From the NCBI GenBank assembly GCA_947383645.1, contig CANDEH010000017.1:1-29450 (forward strand): a stretch of 29,450 bases of DNA. The letters are read 5' to 3'. Shown here in pieces: positions 7,561-15,241 of this stretch (positions within the stretch are counted from its first letter, which is position 1; every line of letters starts with the position of its first letter). The notes under the pieces are model-generated. The model did no database searches. It was given only the letters and a program-made list of their open reading frames with translations, and was not told the origin of the DNA. The stretch comes from an uncultured Clostridia bacterium. GTDB lineage: Bacteria > Bacillota > Clostridia > Oscillospirales > Oscillospiraceae. Both the position numbers and the translations under genes were made by a program.

Positions 7561-7911
7561 TTAGGAGTGAGGAGTTAGGAGTTAGGAGTTGAGGAGTTTT
7601 GGTGTCGCCTTCCGGCGACGATTTCAATTTCTTTCCCCATTCCGCTGCACCAAACCCCCGCCGATTTTGCGGCCTCAGCCGCAAAGAGCCCCTTGGGAGA
7701 GTTTCGCCGCTGGCCAGCGGCGAAATAAATTGAAATCATTTTTTCCGGAAACCGCGTTTTCGGAAAAAATACTTCTCGCACTGCGCAGTGTGCGAGTCCT
7801 CCGCGTGAGCGGAGGGCGAGTGCGCGGAGCAGGGCGCAAACTTTCGCCGGAAGCGGCATGGCCGCTTCCGGCGACTTTCGTTTGAGAACCCAGCGAAGCG
7901 GTTCTCAAGCG
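7561..7911 (+). repeat. Mosaic hairpin element, copy 1
   Basis: This gap between the ATPase gene and the DUF885 promoter contains no gene but a run of hairpins. In order they are: TTAGGAGT-type direct repeats (7561-7595); GTCGCC/GGCGAC in a GGTGTC...GACGATTT context (about 7603-7619); TTTGCGGC/GCCGCAAA (7666-7685); a 24-bp perfect palindrome (7702-7725); the TTTTTTCCGGAAA-CCGCG-TTTTCGGAAAAAA hairpin (7738-7770); stems around 7774-7860; and CGTTTGAGAACC / loop CAGCGAAGC / GGTTCTCAA (7879-7908). The last arm includes the ATPase stop codon. Linkers match copies 2-4 while stems differ in a complementary way. Orientation is defined by the strand with the G-U pair in the CCGCG-loop hairpin. Confidence 0.8.
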
Positions 7912-9848
7912 AGCGCGAAGCGCAATGTTCGCGTGGCGTTGAGCACCGCCAGCACCATCACGCCCACGTCGGCGAAGATGGCCGCCTGCATCCCCGCAAG
8001 GCCCATGGCTCCCAGGAGCAGGCACACCGCCTTGACGCCCAGGGCGAAGACGATGTTCTCCTTCACAATCCGGAGACACTTGCGGGAGATGCCCATGGCC
8101 AGGGCGATCTTGGCCGGGTCGTCGTCCATGAGCACGATGTCCGCGGCCTCAATGGCGGCGTCGCTGCCCATGGCCCCCATGGCGATGCCGATGTCCGCAC
8201 GGGAGAGCACCGGCGCGTCGTTGATGCCGTCGCCCACAAAGGCCAGGGTGCTTTTGGGGGGCTTGGCGGAGAGCAGGCGCTCCACCTGCTCCACCTTGTC
8301 CGATGGCAGCAGCTCGCTGTGGATCTCGTCCAGGCCCAGCTCACCGCCTACGGCCCGGGCGGTCCGGTCGTTGTCCCCGGTGAGCATCACCGTGCGCAGG
8401 CCCTGGGCGCGGAGGGATCGGATGGCGTCGGCGGCGGTGGCCTTCACCTGGTCGCTTATCAGGATAGAGCCGGCAAAAATACCGTCGATGGCGGCGTAGA
8501 CCACCGTGCCCGGGTGGTCGTTGGGTACGAAGTCGATCCCCCGGGATGCCATCAGGCGGGCGTTGCCCACGGCCACGGACTTCCCGTCCACCACCGCGGT
8601 GACGCCGTGGCCGGCGATCTCCTCCACGTCGGACACCCGGCCGCCGTCGCCGTCGATCCCTGCCGCCTGGCGGAGGGAGAGGGAGATGGGGTGGCTGGAG
8701 TAGCACTCGGCCAGGGCGGCGGCCTCCAGGAGGGCCTGGGAGGTGAAGTTTCCGGCGGGGCGGGTCTCCGTGACGGCGAAGACGCCCCGGGTCAATGTGC
8801 CGGTCTTGTCAAAGACCACCGTGCGGGCGCTGGCCAGGGCCTCCAGGTAGTTGCCGCCCTTCACCAGGATGCCGGAGCGGCTGGCCCCGCCGATGCCGCC
8901 GAAGAAGCTGAGGGGGATGGAGATCACCAGGGCGCAGGGGCAGCTGATGACCAGGAAGGTCAGAGCCCGGCGGACCCACTCCGCCCACCCGCCGCCCAGG
9001 AGCAGCGGGGGGATTACCGCCAGCAGGGCCGCGCCGATGCAGACGGCGGGGGTATAGTAGTGGGCGAATTTGGTGATGAAGTTCTCCGCTTTCGCCTTCT
9101 TCAGGCTGGAGTTCTCCACCAGGTCCAGAATTTTGCTCACTGTGGACTCCCCGTAGGGCTTCGTGACCCGCACCCGCAGGAGGCCGGAGGTGTTGACGCA
9201 GCCGCTGACCACCTCGTCCCCCGCCGCCACCTCCCGGGGGAGGCTCTCGCCGGTGAGAGCGCTGGTGTTCAGCGCGGAGGTCCCCTCCACCACCACGCCG
9301 TCCAGGGGCACCCGCTCGCCGGGACGGATGACGATGATCCGGTCCACCGCCACCTCCTCCGGGTCCACCTGGGTGAGCTGGCCCTCCGTCTCGATATTGG
9401 CGTAGTCCGGGCGGATGTCCATCAGCTCCGTGATGGACCGGCGGCTCTTGCCCACGGCCACGCTCTGGAACAGCTCGCCGATCTGGTAGAAGAGCATGAC
9501 CTCCACGCTCTCGCCGTAGCTGCCCAGGAGCACCGCCCCCACGGTGGCCACGGCCATGAGAAAGTTCTCGTCAAAGACCTCCCCGTGGACGACGCCCAGC
9601 GCCGCCTTGCGCAGCACGTCATAGCCGATGATGAGATAGGCGGCCATGTAGAGCAGGAAGGGGGTGAGGGTGTCGATATACGCGGTGTAGCCGGTGGCCA
9701 CCCACTCGGCGGGGGCCGTCCACTCCCCTGTGAAGTCCAGAACCCAGCGCTCCCCCAGATAGATCTGCTCCGGGACCAGGGTCAGCACCATCAGCAGCGC
9801 CCCGGCGATCAGAATACGCCAGAGCACCCGCTTTTGCTTCTTTGTCAT
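7905..9848 (-). CDS. Zn2+/Cd2+/Pb2+-type P1B ATPase
   Basis: A 647-residue heavy-metal-exporting P-type ATPase of the ZntA/CadA class, driving efflux across the cytoplasmic membrane. Visible motifs are TGES (199-202, actuator), the CPC metal motif in transmembrane helix 6 (303-305), the phosphorylation site DKTGT (D347), the SSHP motif, and GDGINDAPVLSRADIGIAMG in the P domain. The last transmembrane segment contains FADVGVMVLAVLNA, whose Asp is characteristic of the Zn/Cd/Pb subgroup. There is no N-terminal metal-binding domain; the operon encodes one separately (10241-10456). The ATG at 9848 has AAAGGAG nine bases upstream. A TTG start at 9857 would sit directly on that ribosome site. The stop codon lies in a hairpin arm of repeat copy 1. 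Confidence 0.95.
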   Translation of the reverse strand: MTKKQKRVLWRILIAGALLMVLTLVPEQIYLGERWVLDFTGEWTAPAEWVATGYTAYIDTLTPFLLYMAAYLIIGYDVLRKAALGVVHGEVFDENFLMAVATVGAVLLGSYGESVEVMLFYQIGELFQSVAVGKSRRSITELMDIRPDYANIETEGQLTQVDPEEVAVDRIIVIRPGERVPLDGVVVEGTSALNTSALTGESLPREVAAGDEVVSGCVNTSGLLRVRVTKPYGESTVSKILDLVENSSLKKAKAENFITKFAHYYTPAVCIGAALLAVIPPLLLGGGWAEWVRRALTFLVISCPCALVISIPLSFFGGIGGASRSGILVKGGNYLEALASARTVVFDKTGTLTRGVFAVTETRPAGNFTSQALLEAAALAECYSSHPISLSLRQAAGIDGDGGRVSDVEEIAGHGVTAVVDGKSVAVGNARLMASRGIDFVPNDHPGTVVYAAIDGIFAGSILISDQVKATAADAIRSLRAQGLRTVMLTGDNDRTARAVGGELGLDEIHSELLPSDKVEQVERLLSAKPPKSTLAFVGDGINDAPVLSRADIGIAMGAMGSDAAIEAADIVLMDDDPAKIALAMGISRKCLRIVKENIVFALGVKAVCLLLGAMGLAGMQAAIFADVGVMVLAVLNATRTLRFALA

Positions 9849-9904
9849 AGCGAACAACTCCTTTTCTCAACGCCGCGGTTCCTCAGCCAAAAAATCCCCG
9901 CAAA

Positions 9905-10248
9905 CGTTTCGCCGCCCGCAGGCGGCGAAATAAACTAAGAAGCTGTACCAATAGGCTCAACACACATCTTTGCGGCTAAAATTGCCGCTAACCGCGTTAA
10001 AAAATCTTGAAATACACCAAGTATTTCTGCGATTTTTTGCCTTGTTATCTCCAATTTTATCTCGCAAATCTGTATGCTTCACCTATTGCTACAGCTTCTA
10101 AAATCATTTTTGCCGGAAACCGCGTTTTCGGCAAAAATCCCTCTCGCGAAGCGAGCGTCGCAGGACTTTGCCCACAGGGCAAAGTCCGAGGCGCAGAGCG
10201 CAGCGCAATCCCCTCGTTTGAAGACCCAGCGAAGCGGTCTTCAAACGA
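9905..10248 (+). repeat. Mosaic hairpin element, copy 2 (interrupted)
   Basis: The gap between the metallochaperone and ATPase genes holds a second copy in the same orientation as copy 1. It contains TTTCGCCGCC/GGCGGCGAAA (9907-9930), then the nested insert at 9938-10099, then the TTTTTGCCGGAAA hairpin (10106-10138), a CTCGC/GCGAG stem, GGACTTTGCCC/GGGCAAAGTCC (about 10153-10177), and TCGTTTGAAGACC / CAGCGAAGC / GGTCTTCAAACGA (10214-10248). The last hairpin has a 13-bp perfect stem containing the chaperone gene's TGA stop. The loop CAGCGAAGC is identical to that of copy 1 although the stem differs. Confidence 0.8.
9938..10099. mobile_element. 162-bp AT-rich MITE-like insert with 19-bp inverted ends
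   Basis: AGAAGCTGTACCAATAGGC (9938-9956) is complementary to 10081-10099 at 17 of 19 positions. The insert lies at the point where the other copies have only a few A/T-rich bases between the second stem and the CCGCG-loop hairpin. It is strikingly AT-rich for this window. It contains its own small hairpins, GCGGC/GCCGC near 9972-9988 and GAAATAC/GTATTTC near 10010-10027. CTAA is seen on both sides of the outer ends, a possible target duplication. No coding capacity. A non-autonomous mobile element is the likely explanation. Confidence 0.6.
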
Positions 10249-10456
10249 AAATCTCAAAATCCGGCTCCACCTTTTTGCTGACCTTCACGATCTCCTTCAT
10301 AATCTCGTCAAACCGCCCGTCGTCGGCGTCCACCACCATCTTCTGGGCCATAAAGCTGACGCTGAGGCTGTTCACGCCGGAGATCTTCCGGGCGGCCTCC
10401 TCGATCTTTGCCGCGCAGTTGGCGCAGTCCACCTCAATTTTAAATTTTTTCTGCAT
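10241..10456 (-). CDS. Free-standing heavy-metal-associated (HMA) domain protein
   Basis: A 71-residue single HMA domain of the ferredoxin-like fold. The metal-binding loop is DCANCAAKIEEA, with Cys11 and Cys14. The DCANC form is typical of the domains fused to Zn/Cd-exporting ATPases rather than of copper chaperones. The downstream ATPase in this operon lacks such a domain, so the protein probably supplies it in trans as a zinc/cadmium chaperone or regulatory domain. A ribosome site AAAGGAAG lies nine bases ahead. The C-terminal codons and stop run into the 13-bp hairpin arm of repeat copy 2. Confidence 0.9.
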   Translation of the reverse strand: MQKKFKIEVDCANCAAKIEEAARKISGVNSLSVSFMAQKMVVDADDGRFDEIMKEIVKVSKKVEPDFEIFV

Positions 10457-10520
10457 AACCGGAAACTTCCTTTCTTCAATTTGCGTCTATACCTACAACA
10501 GGACCCCCGTTCCAGAGGGC

Positions 10521-10892
10521 TCACTCCGCGATGTGTTCCAGGCCCAGAGCCAGCATGGAGCGGACGTGGTCGTCGTCCAGGGCGTAGAAGACCATCTTGC
10601 CCTCCTGCCGGAACCGCACCAGCTTGCATGCCTTCAAAAGCCGCAGCTGGTGGCTCACCGCCGACTGGGTCATGTTCAGACACTGGGCGATGTCCCCCAC
10701 GCACATCTCGCTCTCAAAGAGTACGTAGAGAATCTTGACCCGGGTGGTGTCGCCGAACACCTTGAACAGCTCCGCCAGGTCGTAGAGCACCTCGTCGTCG
10801 GGCAGCTTCTCCCGCACCCGCTCGATGGCGTCCTCCGTGGCGGCCAGGTAGGGGCGCGGCTCCGCCGCCGGGGCGCGTTCGTCCTTCGTCAT
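10521..10892 (-). CDS. ArsR/SmtB-family metal-sensing repressor
   Basis: A 123-residue winged-helix repressor. The recognition region reads LNMTQSAVSHQLRLLKACKLV. The C-terminal helix holds DDHVRSMLALGLEHIAE, reproducing the alpha-5 zinc site D-x-H-x10-H-x2-E of SmtB/CzrA exactly. The alpha-3 region has a single Cys (EMCVGDIA), as in SmtB rather than the two-Cys CadC. Zinc is therefore the most likely inducer (inference from family knowledge). AAAGGAGG lies six bases before the ATG at 10892, so that start is preferred over the longer frame. It is the first gene of the chaperone/ATPase operon. Confidence 0.93.
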   Translation of the reverse strand: MTKDERAPAAEPRPYLAATEDAIERVREKLPDDEVLYDLAELFKVFGDTTRVKILYVLFESEMCVGDIAQCLNMTQSAVSHQLRLLKACKLVRFRQEGKMVFYALDDDHVRSMLALGLEHIAE

Positions 10893-10910
10893 AGACGGCC
10901 TCCTTTCATT

Positions 10911-10959
10911 TGAACGATTGTTCATTTGTTAGTATATTCATGATCTGCCTGTTTGTCAA
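10911..10959 (-). promoter_or_regulatory. Promoter with SmtB-like operator for the metal-efflux operon
   Basis: Minus strand TTGACA (10954-10959), 17-base spacer, TATACT (10931-10936). Just downstream, over the expected transcription start, is the inverted repeat TGAAC-GATT-GTTCA (10911-10924). Its TGAAC half-sites match the usual SmtB/CzrA operator pattern. Repression by the first gene's product and release by metal is the expected logic. Confidence 0.8.
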
Positions 10960-11161
10960 GGGGGGCGGGGAAAATTTTTTCAGCGGGCGGCGTTGATGGG
11001 AGAATAACGCGGCAGGGGAATCTGCGGTATGGGGCGGCCTGCCGGTTACAAAGGGTAACATAGATTACAATTTTGTTAATTTACATAAAACCTATGGAAA
11101 TCAGAGGGGGCTTGTAGTAAAATGGCTCCAAGAGCCCTCAATTTCAGGAAAGGGGAGATTC

Positions 11162-14100
11162 ATGATGAACACTCGAAAAAACAGGTGGTCCCGGCCCCTG
11201 GCGGCCCTGCTGGCGGTAATTATGCTGCTGGGAGCGGCTCCTGCGGCGTGGGCGGACGATCTGCCGGAGACAAAAACGACTGCCGACCTGGCTGATACGC
11301 AGACGCCGGTGGCGGTGGGGATTGACTTTATAGGCGAGCGCAGCGTAGAGGTCGGCAAGGATATTACGCTGAACGCCATTGTTAAGGCGTCGGACGGCAC
11401 GGACAGTATCGCGCAGGACGTCAGATGGGACTCCAGCAACCCGGCGGTTGCCACCGTTGACGACTCCGGCCGCGTATCGGGAAAAAGCAAGGGAACCGTC
11501 AGCATTACCGCCACCTCCACAAAGGCGGTGGACAAGGACGGGAAGGCCGTCTCCGGCAACGTGCAGATTACGGTGACGGAGGTCTATGTCGATGAGACAA
11601 AGGTCACCGGGGTGTCGGTGAGCCCCAGCGCCGTGACCCTGCACATCAGCGACATCGCCACCGACCAGGCGAGCCGGGATCTGAAGGCCACCATTACGCC
11701 GTCCACGGCGGCGGCATACAATCCCGTCGTGTGGTCCACCAGCAATCCGGCCGTGGTCGATGTGGATCCGTCAACCGGCCGGATCACCGCGCTGAGCCGG
11801 GGTACGGCGACGATTACGGCCATTGCCGGCAACGTCTCCGGCAACTGCGCGGTGACCGTCACCCAGGCGGTCTCCGGCGTCACGCTGTCCGCCACCGCGC
11901 TGGAGCTCCGTGTGGGCGGCGAGCCGGTGGGGCTGACCGCGTCCATCCTGCCCGCCGACGCCGACAATAAGAGTGTGAGCTGGACGAGCAGCAATCCGGC
12001 GATTGCCTCCGTGGACAGCAGCGGCCGGGTGACAGGCGTCGCCACCGGCAGCGCCACGATCACAGTCACCACAGGCGACGGCGGCTACAAGGCCACCTGC
12101 GCGATCACGGTGAAGGAGGGCACAAAGAAGGTCACCGGCGTCACGGTCTCCCCCGCCTCCCAGACCATGGTGGTCAACGACACCTTGCAGCTCAAGGCGG
12201 AGGTCGCCCCCACCGACGCGGCCAACAAGAACGTGGTCTGGAGCAGCAGCAGCCCCAACGTGGCCTCCGTAAGCGCCACCGGCCTCGTCACGGCAAAGAG
12301 CGCGGGCACGGTGAACATCACCGCCGCCTCGGCGGAAGACAACACCAAAATCGGCACCTGCGTGGTCACCGTCACCAACACCGGCATTACGCTGGGCAGC
12401 ACCACGCTGAACCTGCAGACCGGCAAGTCCTCCACCCTGCGGGCGACGACGATCCCCGCCAACGTATCCAACACGGTCACCTGGAGCAGCAGCAACACCA
12501 GCGTTGTGACCGTGGGAACCACCACCGCCGGGGCGGCCACCGCCGTCTACGCCGTGGGACCGGGGACCGCGGTTGTCACGGCTACGCTGCGGTATAACAG
12601 CAAGACCTTTACCGCCCAGTGCCGGGTCACGGTGACGAAGAGCCTGGCCAGCACCATCACCTACCGGGTCGATGAGGGCAGGCAGGTGAACTTCAACGAC
12701 GCCAACTTCAACGACGTCTGCCTGGGCCTCGGCGGGTACACCACGCTGGACTACGTGCGCTTCACCGTACCCAGCTCCACCTACGGGACGCTCTACTACG
12801 ACTACGGCTCCTCCAGCAACATTCAGGTCAATAACGGCACCAGCTACTACCGCAGCCGCTATCCCTACATCGACAGCGTTACCTTTGTGCCAAGGGCCGG
12901 CTACACCGGCACCTTCGCCATCAACTACACCGGCTGGGATATCAACGGCAAGGACTTTACCGGCCAGATTGAGATCACCGTGGGCTACTACGGCGGGAAT
13001 GGCGATATCGAGTACACCACCGACCGGGATACGCCGCTGAATCTGGAGGACATGGATTTCAACTCCTACAGCAGGAAGTACGCCGGCAACGACTTCGATT
13101 ATGTCGAGTTCACCTCCCTGCCTCTCAGCTCTAAGGGAACGCTGTACTACGACTACTCCCCCTCGTCCAGAAACAACACCAAGGTGAACCGCAACACCGC
13201 CTACTACCGCTCCAGAAGCCCCTATCTGGACTATGTCACCTTTGTGCCCGACGAGGACTTCACCGGCACGGTGACCATCCCCTTCGTGGGTTACGACATC
13301 TATGGCAGAAAGTTCTCCGGCGATCTGGCCATCACCGTGGGCGGCGGCGATGAGATCGCCTACACCACCAGTAAAAATACCGCCGTGGACCTGCTGGAGC
13401 GGGATTTCGTCAACTACAGCCGGGATCAGGCCGGCAACAGCACCTTCGACTACATCCAGTTCACCACCCTGCCCAGCGCCTCCAAGGGGACGCTGTACTA
13501 CGACTACGCCGTCTCCTCCCGGAGCAACGAGGCCGTGGGGCGCAACACCAGATACTACCGCACCAGGAGCCCCTACCTGCAATACATCACCTTCGTCCCC
13601 GCCAATAACTACACCGGCACCGTGACCATCCCCTTCACCGGGGAGAGCGACAGCGGCCGCAGATTCTCCGGCGATCTGAAGATCACCGTGGGCAGCGGCG
13701 GCGAGATTACCTACACCGCCACCGCCGGCCAGGACGTGAGTTTTCGCGACGGCGACTTCAACAGCTACTGCAAGGACGAGACCGGCGCCAACCTGGACTT
13801 CGTGCAGTTCACCCTGCCCAGCTCCGCCCAGGGCGCGCTCTACTCGGGGACGAAGAAGGCCTCCTCCAGCTCCACCAGGTACTACCGCAGCTCCCCGGCC
13901 CCCTATCTGAACGATGTGAGCTTTGCCCCGGCCAAGAGCACCACCACCACCGTCCGTATCCCCTTCACCGGGGAGAGCGTCAAGGGCGACAGGATCAGCG
14001 GCACCGTGGTCATCAGCTTCACCGCCGCGCCGGGGGTCATCAAGTACAGCTCCAACGGCGGCGCGGTGACCTTCAAGACCAAGGACTTCTCCGACGTGTG

Positions 14101-14920
14101 CACCAACCGGGGCGGCAGGGCGGCGCTGAGCTCCGTCAAATTTGACGCGGCCAGCACCAACAGCGGCAAGCTCTACGCCAGCTATGTCAACGGCGCCGGC
14201 TCCACCGTGAACACCAGCACCGCCTACAAGGTCAGCGGCTCCCCGTCCCTGGGGAACGTGACCTTCGTGCCCAAGTCCGGGTACAGCGGCAAGGTAAACC
14301 TCACCTACACCGCCACGGACGCCAACGGCGACACCTACCGGGGCACCGTGGAGATCACCGTGACCCCGACGGCGACCAGCACCAACTTCAAGGACATGGG
14401 CAACCACAGCTGGGCGGCCAGCTCCGTGGACTTCTTGAGCAGGAGCGGCGTAGTCACCGGCGTGGACAGCACCCACTACGGGCCGGCCAACCCCATGACC
14501 CGGGGCGACTTCGTGCTGATGCTCTACCGGGCCTTCAACATGAAGAGCAGCGGCAAGGTCAGCTTCTCCGACGTGCCCCAGAACAGCTACTACGCCGAGG
14601 CCATCGCCGCGGCCAAGGCCCTCGGCATCGCCACAGGCACCAACAACAAGTTCAACCCCAACGCCCCCCTGACCCGTCAGGACGCCATGGTGCTGATCCA
14701 GCGGACCATGAGCGCCACCGGCCGTCCCCTCACCGCCGGGGACACCTCCACTCTGAACAGCTTCAAGGATAGGAACCGGGTCTCCGACTACGCGGTGAAC
14801 GCGGTGGCCGCCCTGGTGCGCTCGGGCCTCATCAAGGGCGACGACGGGCGGATCAACCCCTCCAATACCATCACCCGGGCCGAGATGGCCGTACTGCTGC
14901 ACCGGGTTCTGACCATGTGA
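11162..14920 (+). CDS. Secreted SLH-anchored protein with Ig-like and novel tandem repeats
   Basis: A 1252-residue surface protein. A signal peptide (residues 1-31, ending AAWA) is followed by five BIG2-type Ig-like domains (about 50-140, 147-235, 237-318, 323-406, 407-493), recognisable by repeated WSSSNPxVASVxxxGxVTxxxxGTxxITA. Five copies of a ~110-residue repeat follow (498-608, 615-727, 731-844, 847-954, 958-1067), with core GTLYYDY, YYRSRSPYL and VTFVPxxxYTGTVTIPFTG. The second half of each resembles cadherin-like/VCBS-type repeats; the first half is unfamiliar. Three S-layer homology domains (1076-1126, 1134-1184, 1200-1252) end the protein and should bind cell-wall polymer. Ribosome site AAGGGGAG precedes the ATG. 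The ligand is unknown; adhesion or S-layer structure is likely. Confidence 0.93.
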   Translation: MMNTRKNRWSRPLAALLAVIMLLGAAPAAWADDLPETKTTADLADTQTPVAVGIDFIGERSVEVGKDITLNAIVKASDGTDSIAQDVRWDSSNPAVATVDDSGRVSGKSKGTVSITATSTKAVDKDGKAVSGNVQITVTEVYVDETKVTGVSVSPSAVTLHISDIATDQASRDLKATITPSTAAAYNPVVWSTSNPAVVDVDPSTGRITALSRGTATITAIAGNVSGNCAVTVTQAVSGVTLSATALELRVGGEPVGLTASILPADADNKSVSWTSSNPAIASVDSSGRVTGVATGSATITVTTGDGGYKATCAITVKEGTKKVTGVTVSPASQTMVVNDTLQLKAEVAPTDAANKNVVWSSSSPNVASVSATGLVTAKSAGTVNITAASAEDNTKIGTCVVTVTNTGITLGSTTLNLQTGKSSTLRATTIPANVSNTVTWSSSNTSVVTVGTTTAGAATAVYAVGPGTAVVTATLRYNSKTFTAQCRVTVTKSLASTITYRVDEGRQVNFNDANFNDVCLGLGGYTTLDYVRFTVPSSTYGTLYYDYGSSSNIQVNNGTSYYRSRYPYIDSVTFVPRAGYTGTFAINYTGWDINGKDFTGQIEITVGYYGGNGDIEYTTDRDTPLNLEDMDFNSYSRKYAGNDFDYVEFTSLPLSSKGTLYYDYSPSSRNNTKVNRNTAYYRSRSPYLDYVTFVPDEDFTGTVTIPFVGYDIYGRKFSGDLAITVGGGDEIAYTTSKNTAVDLLERDFVNYSRDQAGNSTFDYIQFTTLPSASKGTLYYDYAVSSRSNEAVGRNTRYYRTRSPYLQYITFVPANNYTGTVTIPFTGESDSGRRFSGDLKITVGSGGEITYTATAGQDVSFRDGDFNSYCKDETGANLDFVQFTLPSSAQGALYSGTKKASSSSTRYYRSSPAPYLNDVSFAPAKSTTTTVRIPFTGESVKGDRISGTVVISFTAAPGVIKYSSNGGAVTFKTKDFSDVCTNRGGRAALSSVKFDAASTNSGKLYASYVNGAGSTVNTSTAYKVSGSPSLGNVTFVPKSGYSGKVNLTYTATDANGDTYRGTVEITVTPTATSTNFKDMGNHSWAASSVDFLSRSGVVTGVDSTHYGPANPMTRGDFVLMLYRAFNMKSSGKVSFSDVPQNSYYAEAIAAAKALGIATGTNNKFNPNAPLTRQDAMVLIQRTMSATGRPLTAGDTSTLNSFKDRNRVSDYAVNAVAALVRSGLIKGDDGRINPSNTITRAEMAVLLHRVLTM

Positions 14921-14963
14921 GGCGGACGGCAGACAGGACCGGCATGAAACGCAAATTGAAACA

Positions 14964-15031
14964 GCCGAGGGCGGGCATCGTTTTTTGATGCCCGCCCTCG
15001 GCGGCTGCAACGGGGGTATCTCCCCCCCTCT
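14964..15031 (+). terminator. Strong hairpins after the SLH gene
   Basis: GCCGAGGGCGGGCATC (14964-14979) pairs perfectly with 14987-15002 around a 7-base loop. A second small hairpin, GGGGG-TATCT-CCCCC (15012-15026), is followed by CCTCTTTAATTT, which is more terminator-like. Together they probably end transcription 40-100 bases after the stop codon. Confidence 0.65.
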
Positions 15032-15176
15032 TTAATTTAATTAGGAATTAGGAGTTAGGAATTAGGAATGAAGGTGTCCAGCTGGCGCTGGACAATTTTG
15101 AGATCCATTCGCCGCAGGCGAATACCACAATTCCTAATTCCTCATTCCTAATTCCTAATTAAATTAAAGAGGGGGG
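15023..15176. repeat. 154-bp foldback element with TTAGGAATTAGG arms
   Basis: Two arms of about 48 bases, starting CCCCCCTCTTTAATTTAATT, face each other. The outer 31 bases are exactly complementary and the inner part (TTAGGAATTAGG-type heptad repeats) nearly so. The centre contains two further hairpins, TGTCCAGC/GCTGGACA and ATTCGCC/GCGAAT with a GCAG-type loop. The GGTGTC-stem-GACAATTT module and the TTAGGAGT repeats also occur at 7561-7620, and a GGTGTC-led hairpin at 21529-21558. No gene is present between 14921 and 15241. A MITE-like origin is likely. Confidence 0.75.
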
Positions 15177-15241
15177 CGATTTTGTTCCGCCGCTCCTTGG
15201 TCTCACCGGAGCTGAAGTGCTTCCCGGGAACGTAACCGGAT

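Noticed and set aside
7738..7770. CCGCG-loop hairpins considered as intrinsic terminators
   Set aside because: The T-run is on the 5' side and the A-run on the 3' side in both strands, the opposite of a terminator.
8319..9938. 539-codon plus-strand open frame over the ATPase gene
   Set aside because: The opposite strand carries all P-type ATPase motifs. The plus-strand translation has none and no start signals.
10057..10257. 66-codon minus-strand open frame in the gap between the chaperone and ATPase genes
   Set aside because: It is made of repeat and insert sequence, overlaps the chaperone stop codon and has no ribosome site.
11771..15010. 1079-codon open frame on the minus strand, antisense to the SLH protein gene
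   Set aside because: It is low-complexity (Gly/Val/Ala/His-rich), has no domain or ribosome site, and mirrors a clearly real gene with signal peptide, Ig-like and SLH domains. High GC leaves the antisense frame open.
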